Shown piece after piece: positions 17,807 to 26,687 of a stretch of 64,000 bases of DNA. Source of the DNA: Streptomyces sp. NBRC 110611 (GTDB lineage Bacteria > Actinomycetota > Actinomycetes > Streptomycetales > Streptomycetaceae); contig NZ_BBUY01000002.1 in the NCBI RefSeq assembly GCF_001590865.1, positions 743,215-807,214 on the forward strand. Reading direction: 5' to 3'. Positions within the stretch are counted from its first letter, which is position 1. Each line of letters starts with the position of its first letter. Under the pieces are notes generated by a model. That model was not told where the DNA came from and searched no databases. It was given only the letters and a program-made list of their open reading frames with translations. The translations under genes were made by a program, and so were the position numbers.

Positions 17807-17844
17807 CCGCCGCCCCTCCCGGTGACGCGCGGGAGGGGCGGCGG
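17807..17844. terminator. Bidirectional terminator between AA10 and Lrp genes
   Basis: CCGCCGCCCCTCCCG (17807-17821) and CGGGAGGGGCGGCGG (17830-17844) form a perfect 15-bp stem with an eight-base loop, nine bases after the AA10 stop and eight before the convergent Lrp stop. Confidence 0.85.
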
Positions 17845-17851
17845 CGCGCTG

Positions 17852-18328
17852 TCATGGGCCGTTCGGCGGCAGCGATTCGACGACGGCGTTGGTCACATGC
17901 TGGTAGATGAACGAGCTGCGGCAGTCGACGACTTCGCGGCGCTGGAAGATCTGGTCCATCAGGAGGGCGTGCAGCCGGTCGACGTCCGGGACGGCCACAT
18001 GGACCAGGAAGTCGTCGCCGCCCGCGACGACATAGACGCTGAGCACCTCGGGCAGCGAGGTCAGGAACGTCTTGAAGCGCTCGATGACCTCGCGGCCCAT
18101 GGGCCGGATACGGATCGCGAGCAGCGCCTGTACCGGGCGGTTGAGGGTACGCAGGTCCACCGTGGCGCGGTACCCGGTGATCACACCACGGGCCCGCAGG
18201 GTTCGGACCCGCTCCAGGCAGGTGGAGGGCGCGATGCCGAGCTTGCGGGCCAGCTCACGGTTGGTCTGCCGTGCATCGCGCTGAAGTTCGCGGACTATCG
18301 CCGAATCAATGTCGTCCATGGGGCCCAT
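17852..18328 (-). CDS. Lrp/AsnC-family regulator
   Basis: 158 residues. The N-terminal helix-turn-helix reads MDDIDSAIVRELQRDARQTN then LARKLGIAPSTCLERVRTL, followed by the RAM effector domain (VQALLAIRIRP, SVYVVAGGDDFLVHVAVPD). It should form octamers and bind amino acids. It is divergent from an amino acid permease across 71 bp containing inverted repeats (CCGAA-N5-TTCGG at 18342-18356 and TTCGGCGAA at 18390-18398), so it most likely controls that gene, as Lrp proteins such as LysG-independent exporter regulators do. ATG 18328 and 18319 are both possible starts. Confidence 0.9.
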   Translation of the reverse strand: MGPMDDIDSAIVRELQRDARQTNRELARKLGIAPSTCLERVRTLRARGVITGYRATVDLRTLNRPVQALLAIRIRPMGREVIERFKTFLTSLPEVLSVYVVAGGDDFLVHVAVPDVDRLHALLMDQIFQRREVVDCRSSFIYQHVTNAVVESLPPNGP

Positions 18329-18399
18329 CGTGACGCACGATCCGAATTTCGTTCGGCCAGAGGTCTTTTTGATCAACTGTCCAGTTACGTTCGGCGAAT

Positions 18400-19689
18400 G
18401 TGACCGTACAAGAGACATCCCTTGCCGCCCCTGAACGGGCGGATGTGCGGCGGCCCGGCCTCGGCGTCGGCGGCGGGACCGCACTGTACGCCGGCGCGGT
18501 GCTCGGCCCCGGCGTCCTGACCCTGCCGTCGCTGGCCGCGGCGGCGGCCGGGCCCGCCTCGATCCTGGCCTGGGTGGCACTGCTGGCCATGTGCGTACCG
18601 GTGGCCGCCTCGTTCGCCGCGCTCGGCGCGCGGTTCCCCGACGGCGGCGGTGTGGCCACCTACGTCCACCGGGCGGTCGGGCCGCGGGCCGCCGCCGTGG
18701 TGGGCTGGTGGTTCTACGGGGCGGCGCCGCTCGCCGTGGTGTCGGCCGCCTGGATCGGCGGGAAGTACGTGGCCGAGGCGACCGGCTGGGGCGATACGGG
18801 CGCGGCCGTCGTCGCCGGGGCGGTGCTGGCCGGGTCGCTGGCCGCCAACGCGGTGGGACTGCGGATGTCGGGGCGGGTGCAGCTGCTGCTCGTCGGCCTG
18901 CTGGCGGCGGTGCTGCTGTGCACGGTGCTGGCCGCCGCCCCTCAGGTGACCGCGGATCACTTCACTCCGTTCATGCCCGGCGGCTGGTCCGCGGTCGGTT
19001 CGGCGGCCTCGGTGCTGTTCTTCGCGTTCGCCGGCTGGGAGTCGGCCAGTCATCTGTCGGGGGAATTCACCGACCCGGCACGGGATCTGCCACGGGTGAC
19101 GCGCCGTACGCTCGCCGTGATCACCGTGCTCTATCTGGGGCTCGCGGTGGTCACGATCGGTGTGCTGGGGCCGTCCGCGGCCGATACCGACACCCCGCTG
19201 ACCGAGCTGCTGGCCCGGAGCGCCGGACCCGCCGCGCGCCCGGTGGCCGCCGCGGCGGCGCTCTTCCTGACCTTCGGGGCGGTCAACTCGTGCCTGGCGG
19301 GGGCCTCCCGGCTCGGTGCCGCGCTCGGCCGGGACGGGGCGGGGCCGCGCTGGCTGGCCAAGGGCGGTACGCCGGGCCAGGTGCCGCGGCGTTCGCTCGC
19401 GGTACTGGGCGGGGCGGCGCTGCTGGCGGGGACGGCGGCCGGCGTCGGCGGCGCCGGGCTGGACATGCTGATGAGGGTCACCGCCACCTGTCTGGCGGCG
19501 GTGACCCTCGCCGGCCTGGCCGCCGCGCTGGTGCTGCTGCCGCGCCGCACTCCCCTGTGGTGCGGCGTCCTGGCGAGCTCCCTGCTGACGGCGGCGGTGC
19601 TGGCCTTCTCCGGGTGGCTGCTGGTGGTCCCGCTGGTGCTCGCGTGTGCCGCCTTCGGCTTTCTGACACTGCGGCGGATCCGGCGCTGA
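18400..19689 (+). CDS. APC-family amino acid permease/exporter (YjeH-like)
   Basis: 429 residues with 12 predicted membrane segments. GGGTALYAGAVLGPGVLTLP near the N terminus is the APC helix-1 unwound substrate motif, and SVLFFAFAGWESASHLSGEF is the helix-6 equivalent. Overall it resembles the YjeH-type neutral amino acid efflux group. The GTG at 18400 has almost no ribosome site and may be leaderless. Its divergent Lrp partner suggests induction by the exported amino acid. The direction of transport is inferred, not visible. Confidence 0.85.
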   Translation: MTVQETSLAAPERADVRRPGLGVGGGTALYAGAVLGPGVLTLPSLAAAAAGPASILAWVALLAMCVPVAASFAALGARFPDGGGVATYVHRAVGPRAAAVVGWWFYGAAPLAVVSAAWIGGKYVAEATGWGDTGAAVVAGAVLAGSLAANAVGLRMSGRVQLLLVGLLAAVLLCTVLAAAPQVTADHFTPFMPGGWSAVGSAASVLFFAFAGWESASHLSGEFTDPARDLPRVTRRTLAVITVLYLGLAVVTIGVLGPSAADTDTPLTELLARSAGPAARPVAAAAALFLTFGAVNSCLAGASRLGAALGRDGAGPRWLAKGGTPGQVPRRSLAVLGGAALLAGTAAGVGGAGLDMLMRVTATCLAAVTLAGLAAALVLLPRRTPLWCGVLASSLLTAAVLAFSGWLLVVPLVLACAAFGFLTLRRIRR

Positions 19690-19722
19690 AGCGGGGCGGG
19701 CACCACGGCGGCCGGACGCCGG

Positions 19723-19791
19723 CCGGGTGGCGGGCGCGCCCCGGTGGCGGGCGCGCCCCGGTGGCGGGCGCGGCCGGGCGGCGGGCGCGCC
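19723..19791. repeat. 17-bp tandem repeat, four copies
   Basis: CCGGTGGCGGGCGCGCC and one-base variants repeat four times in the convergent gap after the permease. Noncoding; no hairpin of note. Confidence 0.8.
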
Positions 19792-19808
19792 GGACCGGTC
19801 GCCGGTGG

Positions 19809-20291
19809 TCAGCGGGCGAAGCGGCGCAGCAGGCGGACGTAGCGGTTCCATCGGGCCGGCCGGGCGACGGTGCCCGTACAGGCGCGTTCGGCGCGGTCCA
19901 GGCTGTCCTCCAGGACCGCGTCGTGGAAGTGCCGGAAGGCCAGCGGCCAGGTGAGCCGGGCCGGGCCGCGGGCCCGCATGGCCAAGGTGTGGCGCAGCAG
20001 GGTGCGGTCCGGGCCGAGCGGGTGGACGGTGTACTCGTGGAAGCCGTCGAAGCCCCGCGGCCCGCTGAAGGTGAAGCGGACCCACCGGCCCGGGACGTGG
20101 GCCGCCACGGTGTAGCGGACCGGGCCGTGGCCGCCGGCCGCGCCCGGTGCCAGCGGGCCGTCGAGCAGCATCGGGGGCCAGTCGCCGCTCGGCCAGAGGC
20201 GGTCGCCGCTGCCGGACAGGCCGTCGATCAGCAGACCGGCCTCGGCCTCGGGCACCGGCAGCACCCGTTCGTGCACGTTGTACACACCCAT
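19809..20291 (-). CDS. SRPBCC-fold (polyketide cyclase/START-like) protein
   Basis: 160 residues starting MGVYNVHERVLPVPEAEAGL. The pattern of an N-terminal strand, helix and then RYTVAAHVPGRWVRFTFSGP, followed by GFDGFHEYTVHPLG and RTLLRHTLAMRA, fits the SRPBCC hydrophobic-cavity fold. Ligand unknown. It is divergent from a TetR regulator with an operator cluster between them, so it is probably the regulated target and may bind the same hydrophobic compound. The upstream in-frame extension runs through the operator and is not coding. Confidence 0.75.
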   Translation of the reverse strand: MGVYNVHERVLPVPEAEAGLLIDGLSGSGDRLWPSGDWPPMLLDGPLAPGAAGGHGPVRYTVAAHVPGRWVRFTFSGPRGFDGFHEYTVHPLGPDRTLLRHTLAMRARGPARLTWPLAFRHFHDAVLEDSLDRAERACTGTVARPARWNRYVRLLRRFAR

Positions 20292-20368
20292 TGCGCACAG
20301 CCCTTCCGCAGCGCCCCGGAGACAGCCCGAACCGCCCGCGCGGCGCGCGTCCGGACACGCCCGGCCGT

Positions 20369-20422
20369 ACTCCAGAGGAGTTCTAGAGATTCCTCTCCAA
20401 TATACTGGAGAGTACCCTCCAG
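20369..20422. promoter_or_regulatory. TetR operator cluster and promoter
   Basis: Three inverted repeats share the same half-site: ACTCC-AGA-GGAGT (20369-20381), TCTCCA-N6-TGGAGA (20395-20412) and CTGGAG-N6-CTCCAG (20405-20422), the last two overlapping. AATATACT at 20399-20406 is the only A/T-rich patch and a likely -10 element lying inside the operators. Binding here would block both the TetR gene, whose start is four bases away, and the divergent SRPBCC gene. Confidence 0.8.
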
Positions 20423-20425
20423 AAC

Positions 20426-21013
20426 ATGGCCAGGCCACCGCGTTTCGCTCTGTCACAGCTCCTCGACGCCGCCGTAGAACTCGCCGCCGAACACGGCCCC
20501 TCGGGCGTCACCATGTCCGCGGTCGCGGCAGCCGTCGGCGCGCCCAGCGGCTCGCTCTACCACCGCTTCGCCGGCCGGACGGCGCTGCTCGCCGAGGTGT
20601 GGCTGCGCACCGTCGAGGGCTTCCAGGAGGGGTACTTCGAGGCGCTGGAGTCCTCGGACGACCCACGGGCCGGCGGCCGGGCGGCGTCCCGGCACGTCGT
20701 GGCGTGGAGCCGGGCGCATCCCCAGGAGGCGGCGCTGCTCCTGTACGGGGCGCACGAGTTCGGCCGGGACGACTGGTCGGATGACCATCTGCGCCGGGCC
20801 GACGAGGGGAACATGCAGGTCCGGGCGGCCGTGGCGGCGCTGGCGGGGGCGCTGGGAGTGCACGGCAGGCTGGCCCTGGAGCGGGTGTCGCTCGCGATCA
20901 TCGACCTTCCGCTGTCGCTGGTGCGCCGCCACCTGCGCGCCGGCGAACCGCTGCCGCCGCACGCCGAGGACCTGGCCGAGGAGTGCACCGACGCCCTGCT
21001 GGCCGCCGGCTGA
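20426..21013 (+). CDS. TetR-family regulator
   Basis: 195 residues. The N-terminal helix-turn-helix is LLDAAVELAAEHGPSGVTMS then VAAAVGAPSGSLYHRFAGRT, and the ligand domain is all-helical with no recognised specificity. ATG 20426 begins the typical MARPPRFALSQ. It starts immediately after the operator cluster, so it is almost surely autorepressed, and it is divergent from the SRPBCC gene. The C-terminal LVRRHLRAGEPLPPHAEDLA is typical of a subfamily I cannot name. Confidence 0.92.
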   Translation: MARPPRFALSQLLDAAVELAAEHGPSGVTMSAVAAAVGAPSGSLYHRFAGRTALLAEVWLRTVEGFQEGYFEALESSDDPRAGGRAASRHVVAWSRAHPQEAALLLYGAHEFGRDDWSDDHLRRADEGNMQVRAAVAALAGALGVHGRLALERVSLAIIDLPLSLVRRHLRAGEPLPPHAEDLAEECTDALLAAG

Positions 21014-21136
21014 TCACATATGGCACCGCTGATCCGGCAGCCGATCCCGCAGCGGCACCGCACATGACCGGCTGTCAGACCTGTCGCCTAGAGTCGGAAG
21101 GGAGTTGACCGTGCACGCGAGCAGCGGGAGGGACCG

Positions 21137-21829
21137 ATGGAAGCAGCGGTACCGAGGGAGACGGCGGGGACGGCGGGGACGGCGGGGCGGACCGGGGCGG
21201 CGGATCTGACGGGCATCGAGGAGATCTCGTCGGAGGCGGAGCTGCGCGAGCTGGCCGGTGTGCCCAACTCCCACGCCGTGAACAAGACCCGCCACCGGCT
21301 GGACGACCTCGACCGGCAGTGGCTGGCGCGTTCGCCGTTCTGCGTGATGGCCACCGCGGACGCGCAGGGCCGCTGCGACGCCTCGCCCAAGGGCGACCCG
21401 GCGGGCTTCACCCATGTCCTGGACGACACCACGCTGGTGATACCGGACCGCCCCGGCAACAAGCGCATGGACGGGTTCCTGAACATCCTCGGCAATCCCC
21501 ATGTCGGGCTGAACTACGTTCTCCCGGGGCGCGGCGACACCCTGCGGATCAACGGCCGGGCCCGGCTGCTGCGCGATGCGCCGTTCTTCGACGCGCTGGT
21601 GGTCAAGGGCAACCGCCCGCGGCTGGCGGTGCTGGTGGAGATCGAGGAGGTCTTCTACCACTGCTCGAAGGCGTTCCTCCGCTCGGAGCTGTGGAAGCCG
21701 GAGACCTGGCAGCCGGATGCCCTGCCGCCGCGGGCCCGGATCGTCAAGAGCCTGGAGGACAAGGGCAGATCCCTGGCCGAACTGGAGGAGCACTACGGCC
21801 CGCGGTACGCGGAGCGGCTCTACGGCTGA
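21137..21829 (+). CDS. PPOX-class FMN flavoprotein (MSMEG_1061-like)
   Basis: 230 residues. The split-barrel pyridoxamine-phosphate-oxidase-like fold is seen as LARSPFCVMATADAQGRCDA followed by SPKGDPAGF, then LVIPDRPGNKRMDGFLNILG and VEEVFYHCSKAFLRS. These match the FMN-dependent PPOX group of MSMEG_1061 type, predicted to reduce quinone-like or other small substrates. The N terminus has a TAGTAGTAGR repeat. GGGAGGG upstream fixes ATG 21137. It overlaps the convergent imuB gene by ten bases. Confidence 0.88.
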   Translation: MEAAVPRETAGTAGTAGRTGAADLTGIEEISSEAELRELAGVPNSHAVNKTRHRLDDLDRQWLARSPFCVMATADAQGRCDASPKGDPAGFTHVLDDTTLVIPDRPGNKRMDGFLNILGNPHVGLNYVLPGRGDTLRINGRARLLRDAPFFDALVVKGNRPRLAVLVEIEEVFYHCSKAFLRSELWKPETWQPDALPPRARIVKSLEDKGRSLAELEEHYGPRYAERLYG

Positions 21830-22953
21830 GGCCGGTCACGCCGGGCGGAGCGGGCACCGCCGAAGTCACCGAGGGCGGCCGCGGGCCGTACCGTTCCGGC
21901 GCCGAAGCAGGTCCTGGCCCGGTCGGTGGCGGCCTCGATGCGGTGGGCCTTGTCGTCGGACGGGTCGAAGGTCAGCTGCCGCGCGGCGCGTTCGGCGCGG
22001 CACAGGTCCTCCGCCCGCAGCGCCACGGACCGTACCCGGGCGCGCTGCAGTCCGAGCGCGGTGTGCAGGGCGTAGGCCGCCTCGGTGAGTGCGGGCCCGT
22101 GTGCGGTGGGTTCGGCCAGCCGCCGGGTGCGGGTGGTCGTGGAACGGTCGGCGTACCGCACGGTGAGGGTGAGCGCGCGGGCCACCTGCCCGCTCGCGCG
22201 CAGCCGCCGCCCGAGCTCGTCGGCGAGCGAGAGCAGCGCCCGGCGGCGCCTGACCGGGTCCAGTTCGTCGTACGCGAAGCGGTGTTCGGCGCCCATCGAG
22301 CGGGCGGCGGCGTTGGGCGCCACCGGCGTCGGGTCGATGCCGCGGGCCCGTTCGTGGACGGCCCGGCCGGCCTTCGCGCCGAGGATGCGCTGCAGGGTCG
22401 CGGGCGGTGCGGCGGCGATCCGGCCGACGCTGTCGAGTCCGTACGCGGACAGGGCGCGCGCGGCCGCCGGGCCGACGCCGTGCAGCGCCGTGGCCGGCCG
22501 GCGGTCGAGGAAGGCCGCGACGGTGCCGGCGTCGCCGGGGACGACCCGGGTCCGGCCGGGTGCCGCTCCCTGGGCCGCCATCCGGGCGAGCAGCGGGTTG
22601 GCGGCGATCCCGATCGTGCACTGCACGCCGCACCAGACCAGCGCGCGCAGCCGGATCAGCTCGGCGACGCCCGCCGCGTCCCGGTCGAAGTAGCGCAGCG
22701 CACCGCGTACGTCGGCCAGTACGGCGTCCGGCGGCAGCGCCTCGACCACCGGGGTGAACCGGTCCAGCAGCCGGAGCAGTTGCTCGAACTCGCCGGCGCC
22801 GACCGGGGTGCCGTCGGCGTGGGAGAAGCGTATGTGGAGCACGCCCGGCGGCCGCGCAGCGGCGCTCGCGCCGGAGGGCTCCGGCGGCGCGGCGGGCGGA
22901 CCGGCGGGCGGTCCGGCAGGCGGCCCGGTGGGCGGCTTCGGTGCCGGGTTCAT
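21820..22953 (-). CDS. imuB: ImuB-like Y-family polymerase homologue (probable adaptor)
   Basis: 377 residues with a Pro/Gly-rich N terminus (GPPAGPPAGPPAAPPEPSG) followed by a Y-family core: TIGIAANPLLARMAAQGAAP, then helix-hairpin-helix LHGVGPAAARALSAYGLDSV and the little-finger region. The catalytic carboxylates of active DinB are missing: the first motif reads LHIRFSHADG instead of a VDxDxF pattern and no SIDE motif is present, as known for ImuB adaptors. A QLTFD sequence near residue 340 could be a clamp-binding motif. Its ATG overlaps the dnaE2 stop by four bases, so it is coupled to the error-prone polymerase. No imuA' gene is nearby. Confidence 0.85.
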   Translation of the reverse strand: MNPAPKPPTGPPAGPPAGPPAAPPEPSGASAAARPPGVLHIRFSHADGTPVGAGEFEQLLRLLDRFTPVVEALPPDAVLADVRGALRYFDRDAAGVAELIRLRALVWCGVQCTIGIAANPLLARMAAQGAAPGRTRVVPGDAGTVAAFLDRRPATALHGVGPAAARALSAYGLDSVGRIAAAPPATLQRILGAKAGRAVHERARGIDPTPVAPNAAARSMGAEHRFAYDELDPVRRRRALLSLADELGRRLRASGQVARALTLTVRYADRSTTTRTRRLAEPTAHGPALTEAAYALHTALGLQRARVRSVALRAEDLCRAERAARQLTFDPSDDKAHRIEAATDRARTCFGAGTVRPAAALGDFGGARSARRDRPQP

Positions 22954-25900
22954 CCCGCGCTCCCCGGGCTGGAGTGCCACAGCTTGCGGCCGGTGGCGGC
23001 GCGTTCACCCGGGGGCTGGAGGTCGGCCCAGGGGTGCAGCTCGTAGCCGGTCTCCAGCCGGATGGTGCGGCCCGCGGCACCGACCGTCCCGGGCTCCTCG
23101 CCGCGCTCCTCACCGCGCCCCTCGCCGGGCCGCGCGTCCGTCTCGGTCCCGGGGCGGCCCGGCTCCTCGGCGAGCCGGGCGGTGACCGCCTCCAGGCCGC
23201 CCGTACGACGGAGTTCGGCCAGTTCGGCGAGGTTCCAGGCGGCGGCGCCGACCACGCCGAGGCTGCGCGGCCCGCGCCGCTGGACCGTCCCGCGCACCAG
23301 CAGCAGCCAGGAGTGGAAGACGGTATGGGCGCAGGTCTCATGGGAGTCGTCGAAGAAGGCGCAGTCGACCAGGCCCGTGCTGTCGTCGAGGGTGGTGAAG
23401 ACGACCCGGCGGCCGGAGCGGACCGGCGGTGTCTGGGTGGCCGCCTTCGCCCCGGCGACCAGGACCGTCTCGCCGTTCCGGACGCCCCGCAGCAGCCGGG
23501 CCGGCAGCGCGCCCAGCTCGGCGAGGAAGTCCTGGTGGTCGGCCATCAGATGGCGGGAGGCGTCCATGCCGAGGACGCCCAGCTCGGCGCTGAGCCGTTC
23601 GACGTCGCTCAGGTCGGGCAGCCCCGCCGGCTCGACCGGATCGGCCTCCCCCGCCTCCTGGTCCGTCTGGAGCGTCAGCTGGCCGCCGGGCGCGTGCCGC
23701 CCGTGGTGGTGCAGCTCGGCGAGGTACAGCAGCAGATCCCGCCGGTTCGCCCCGAAGGCGTCCAGGGCACCGACCCGGGCGAGGCGTTCGGCGACCGGGC
23801 GGGACGGCCGGGCCCGCTGCCACAGGTCCGCCAGGGAGCGGTAGGGCTGCCCGGCCGCGATGCGCCGCGCCTCGGCCCCGCTGATCCCGTGCACGTCGGA
23901 GAGGGCGAGCCGCAGCCCCCAGACACCGGGAGAGCCCGCCTCACCGGACACCAGTTCGATCCGATGGGTGACCGCCGAGCGGTTCACGTCCAACGGCAGC
24001 ACCGGCACCCCGCGCCGCCGGGCGTCCGCCAGCAGCAGCCGCTTCGGGTACATCCCCGGGTCGTGGGTGAGCAGCCCGGCGTAGAAGGCGGCGGGGTGGT
24101 GCGCCTTGAGCCAGGCGGACTGGTAGGTGGGCACCGCGAACGCCACCGCGTGCGCCTTGCAGAAGCCGTACGAGCCGAAGGCCTCGACGATCTCCCAGGT
24201 GCGCGCGATCACGTCGGACGGATAGCCGCGCCGCTCGGCGCACCGGGCGAACCAGGTACGCACCTCGCCCTGCCGCTCCGGGTCCGACAGCGCGCGCCGC
24301 CGCTCGTCCGCCTCGTCCCGCGCACAGCCCGTCATGATCCGCAGCACCTCGATGATCTGCTCGTGGAAGACCACCACCCCGTAGGTCTCGCGCAGCGGTT
24401 CCTCCAGGTCGGAGTGCGGATAGCGGAACGGCGCGCGGCCGTGCCGGGCCTCGATGAAGGGCCGCACCATGTCGGCGGCGACCGGTCCCGGCCGGAAGAG
24501 GGAGATGTCGACGACCAGGTCGTGGAAGGTGGCCGGCTGCAGCCGCCCGATCAGGTCGCGCTGGCCCGGCGATTCGATCTGGAAGCAGCCGAGCGTCTCG
24601 GTCGACCGGATCAGGCTGTAGGTGGCCGGGTCGCCGGGCGGCACCTGCGCGGGGTCGTCGAGGTCGATCCGCCGCCCGGTGGCCCGGCCGATCTCGGCGA
24701 CCGCGTGGGCCATCGCGGACTGCATCCGTACGCCCAGCACATCGAGCTTGAGCAGCCCCAGCTCCTCCACGTCGTCCTTGTCGAACTGGGACATGGGGAA
24801 GCCCTCGCCGCTGGTCGGCACGACAGGCGTACGGTCCAGCAGGGTGGCGTCCGAGAGCAGCACCCCGCACGGGTGCATGGCGACCCCGCGCGGCAGCGCG
24901 TCCAGCTCCTCGACCAGCTGCCACAGCCGTTCGGTACCGGCCTCCCGTACGCCGCGCAGCTCCGGCAGCTCGGCCAGCGCCGCCCGTGCGTCGCGGGCGC
25001 GGATGTGCGGGAAGGCCTTGGCGAGCCGGTCCACCCGCGCCGGGTCCAGGCCCAGGGCGGCGCCCACGTCCCGTACGGCGTGCCGTACCCGGTAGGTCTC
25101 GGGCATCGAGACCGTGGCGACCCGCTCGGCGCCGAAGCGGTCGAAGATCGCGCGGTAGACCTCGAGCCGGCGGGCGGACTCCACATCGATGTCGATGTCC
25201 GGCAGCGCCGCGCGCCGTTCGGACAGGAAGCGCTCCATCAGCAGCCCGTGCTCGACCGGATCGGCGTGCGCGATACCCAGGAGGTGGTTGACCAGCGATC
25301 CGGCGCCGGATCCGCGGGCCGCGACCCGGATGCCCCGCTCCCGGATGTCGTCCACGACCCGGGCGACCGTCAGGAAGTAGGAGGGGTAGCCGAGCCGTTC
25401 GATCGTCCGCAGCTCGTCGTCCAGCCGCGCCCAGCGCGTACGGTCCTGGTCGTAGCCGCGCAGCACCATGCCGGCGGCGCAGCGGGAGCGCAGCACCCGG
25501 GCGGCGGTGCGGTGCCCGGCGCCGACCAGCCGGGGCTCGGGGAAGTGGATCCGGCCGAGCCCGATGTCGTCCCGCGGGTCGACCCGGCACTCCCCGGCGG
25601 TCTCCTCGGTCATGGCGAGCAGCCGGTGCGCCAGGCCGCGGCGGAAGCCGGCCGCCTCGGCGATCCGCTCGGCGGTCGCGGCCATCGCGGCGGCGTCCTT
25701 GAGCCAGCGTTCGCCGCCGTCCCGGGCCTCGGGCCGGTACGGGTCCACCGGGACCAGGCGGCGGGCCGAGTCCAGGACGTCGGCGACCGGGCCCTGGCCG
25801 GGGTCGGCGTAGCGGACCGCGTTGCTCAGCACGGCAGGGACGCGCTGGGCGACGGCGAAGCCGAGGGTGCGGGCGGCGAGCCGCGAGGAGCCGGGGCCGC

Positions 25901-26498
25901 TGCCGGGCCGGCCGTGGTCGACGACCTCCAGGCGGAGCGCCTCGCCGTACCGCTCGCGCCAGGGGGCGAGGAGCCGGGCGGCGCGGTCCGGGCGGCCGGC
26001 GGACAGCGCCCGGCCGACCTCGGAGTCCGGTCCGAGCAGCACGGTCAGGCTGTCCGGGCCGGCCTCCAGGGCGTCCCACGGGAGGACGGGCCGCTCGGCC
26101 CGGCGGGCGTGGGCGGCCGAGACCAGCCGGCACAGGGCGGCCCAGCCGGCCGCTCCGTCGCGGGCCAGGAAGACCACGCGGGCGGCGGACTCGTCGACGA
26201 AGGCGCCGCCACGGACCGGGGTCCGGCGGCGCGCCGCGGCCACCGGCCGCCGGCCGCCCGCCCGGTCCGCCGCATCCGCCACGTCCGCCACGGCGAGGTC
26301 GGCGCCGAACAGCGGCCGGATGCCGGCCCCGGCGGCGGCCCTGGCGAAGCGTACGGCTCCGGAGAGCGCGTCCCGGTCGGTGAGCGCGAGGGTGTCCATA
26401 CCGCGCTCGGCGGCGCGCTCGACGAGCCGCTCCAGGTGGGAGGCGCCGTAGCGCAGGGAGAAGCCCGAAGCGGTGTGCAGATGCGTGAACCCTGACAT
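22950..26498 (-). CDS. dnaE2: Error-prone DNA polymerase III alpha subunit
   Basis: 1182 residues, shorter than replicative DnaE as expected for DnaE2. The PHP domain begins FTHLHTASGFSLRYGASHLE. The palm has AARGSGAGSLVNHLLGIAH and the catalytic ALPDIDIDVES; the fingers have CFQIESPGQRDLIGRLQPAT and GSYGFCKAHAVAFAV, which are typical for DnaE2. The OB domain GRRVVFTTLDDSTGLVDCAF lies near the C terminus. It performs damage-tolerant synthesis together with ImuB. ATG 26498 follows AGGAGGT. A LexA-like box lies 75 bases upstream, so SOS control is expected. Confidence 0.97.
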   Translation of the reverse strand: MSGFTHLHTASGFSLRYGASHLERLVERAAERGMDTLALTDRDALSGAVRFARAAAGAGIRPLFGADLAVADVADAADRAGGRRPVAAARRRTPVRGGAFVDESAARVVFLARDGAAGWAALCRLVSAAHARRAERPVLPWDALEAGPDSLTVLLGPDSEVGRALSAGRPDRAARLLAPWRERYGEALRLEVVDHGRPGSGPGSSRLAARTLGFAVAQRVPAVLSNAVRYADPGQGPVADVLDSARRLVPVDPYRPEARDGGERWLKDAAAMAATAERIAEAAGFRRGLAHRLLAMTEETAGECRVDPRDDIGLGRIHFPEPRLVGAGHRTAARVLRSRCAAGMVLRGYDQDRTRWARLDDELRTIERLGYPSYFLTVARVVDDIRERGIRVAARGSGAGSLVNHLLGIAHADPVEHGLLMERFLSERRAALPDIDIDVESARRLEVYRAIFDRFGAERVATVSMPETYRVRHAVRDVGAALGLDPARVDRLAKAFPHIRARDARAALAELPELRGVREAGTERLWQLVEELDALPRGVAMHPCGVLLSDATLLDRTPVVPTSGEGFPMSQFDKDDVEELGLLKLDVLGVRMQSAMAHAVAEIGRATGRRIDLDDPAQVPPGDPATYSLIRSTETLGCFQIESPGQRDLIGRLQPATFHDLVVDISLFRPGPVAADMVRPFIEARHGRAPFRYPHSDLEEPLRETYGVVVFHEQIIEVLRIMTGCARDEADERRRALSDPERQGEVRTWFARCAERRGYPSDVIARTWEIVEAFGSYGFCKAHAVAFAVPTYQSAWLKAHHPAAFYAGLLTHDPGMYPKRLLLADARRRGVPVLPLDVNRSAVTHRIELVSGEAGSPGVWGLRLALSDVHGISGAEARRIAAGQPYRSLADLWQRARPSRPVAERLARVGALDAFGANRRDLLLYLAELHHHGRHAPGGQLTLQTDQEAGEADPVEPAGLPDLSDVERLSAELGVLGMDASRHLMADHQDFLAELGALPARLLRGVRNGETVLVAGAKAATQTPPVRSGRRVVFTTLDDSTGLVDCAFFDDSHETCAHTVFHSWLLLVRGTVQRRGPRSLGVVGAAAWNLAELAELRRTGGLEAVTARLAEEPGRPGTETDARPGEGRGEERGEEPGTVGAAGRTIRLETGYELHPWADLQPPGERAATGRKLWHSSPGSAG

Positions 26499-26572
26499 CC
26501 GCACCTCCTGTAGCTCATCCGCCCCCTGGCTGCCCGCCGTCCCTTGCCTCTTCGCTCCACCATACCCCGCGA

Positions 26573-26588
26573 TCGAACATTCGTACGA
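26573..26588. promoter_or_regulatory. LexA-like SOS box upstream of dnaE2-imuB
   Basis: TCGAACATTCGTACGA differs at one position from the actinobacterial LexA consensus TCGAAC-N4-GTTCGA. It lies 75-90 bases before the dnaE2 start and 100 bases before the divergent DUF3533-type gene. Position and gene content fit damage-inducible control of the polymerase cassette; either direction could be affected. Confidence 0.8.
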
Positions 26589-26687
26589 ACATGGCGCCGT
26601 CCGGCCACCCACCCGATCGACCCGCCCGATCTGCGCCGCCCGGCCGCCGATCGCAAGATGGCCATGACCTGCGACGAGGAGCGACCC

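Noticed and set aside
22941..26495. A 1184-codon plus-strand open frame
   Set aside because: Antisense of dnaE2, whose domains are unambiguous.
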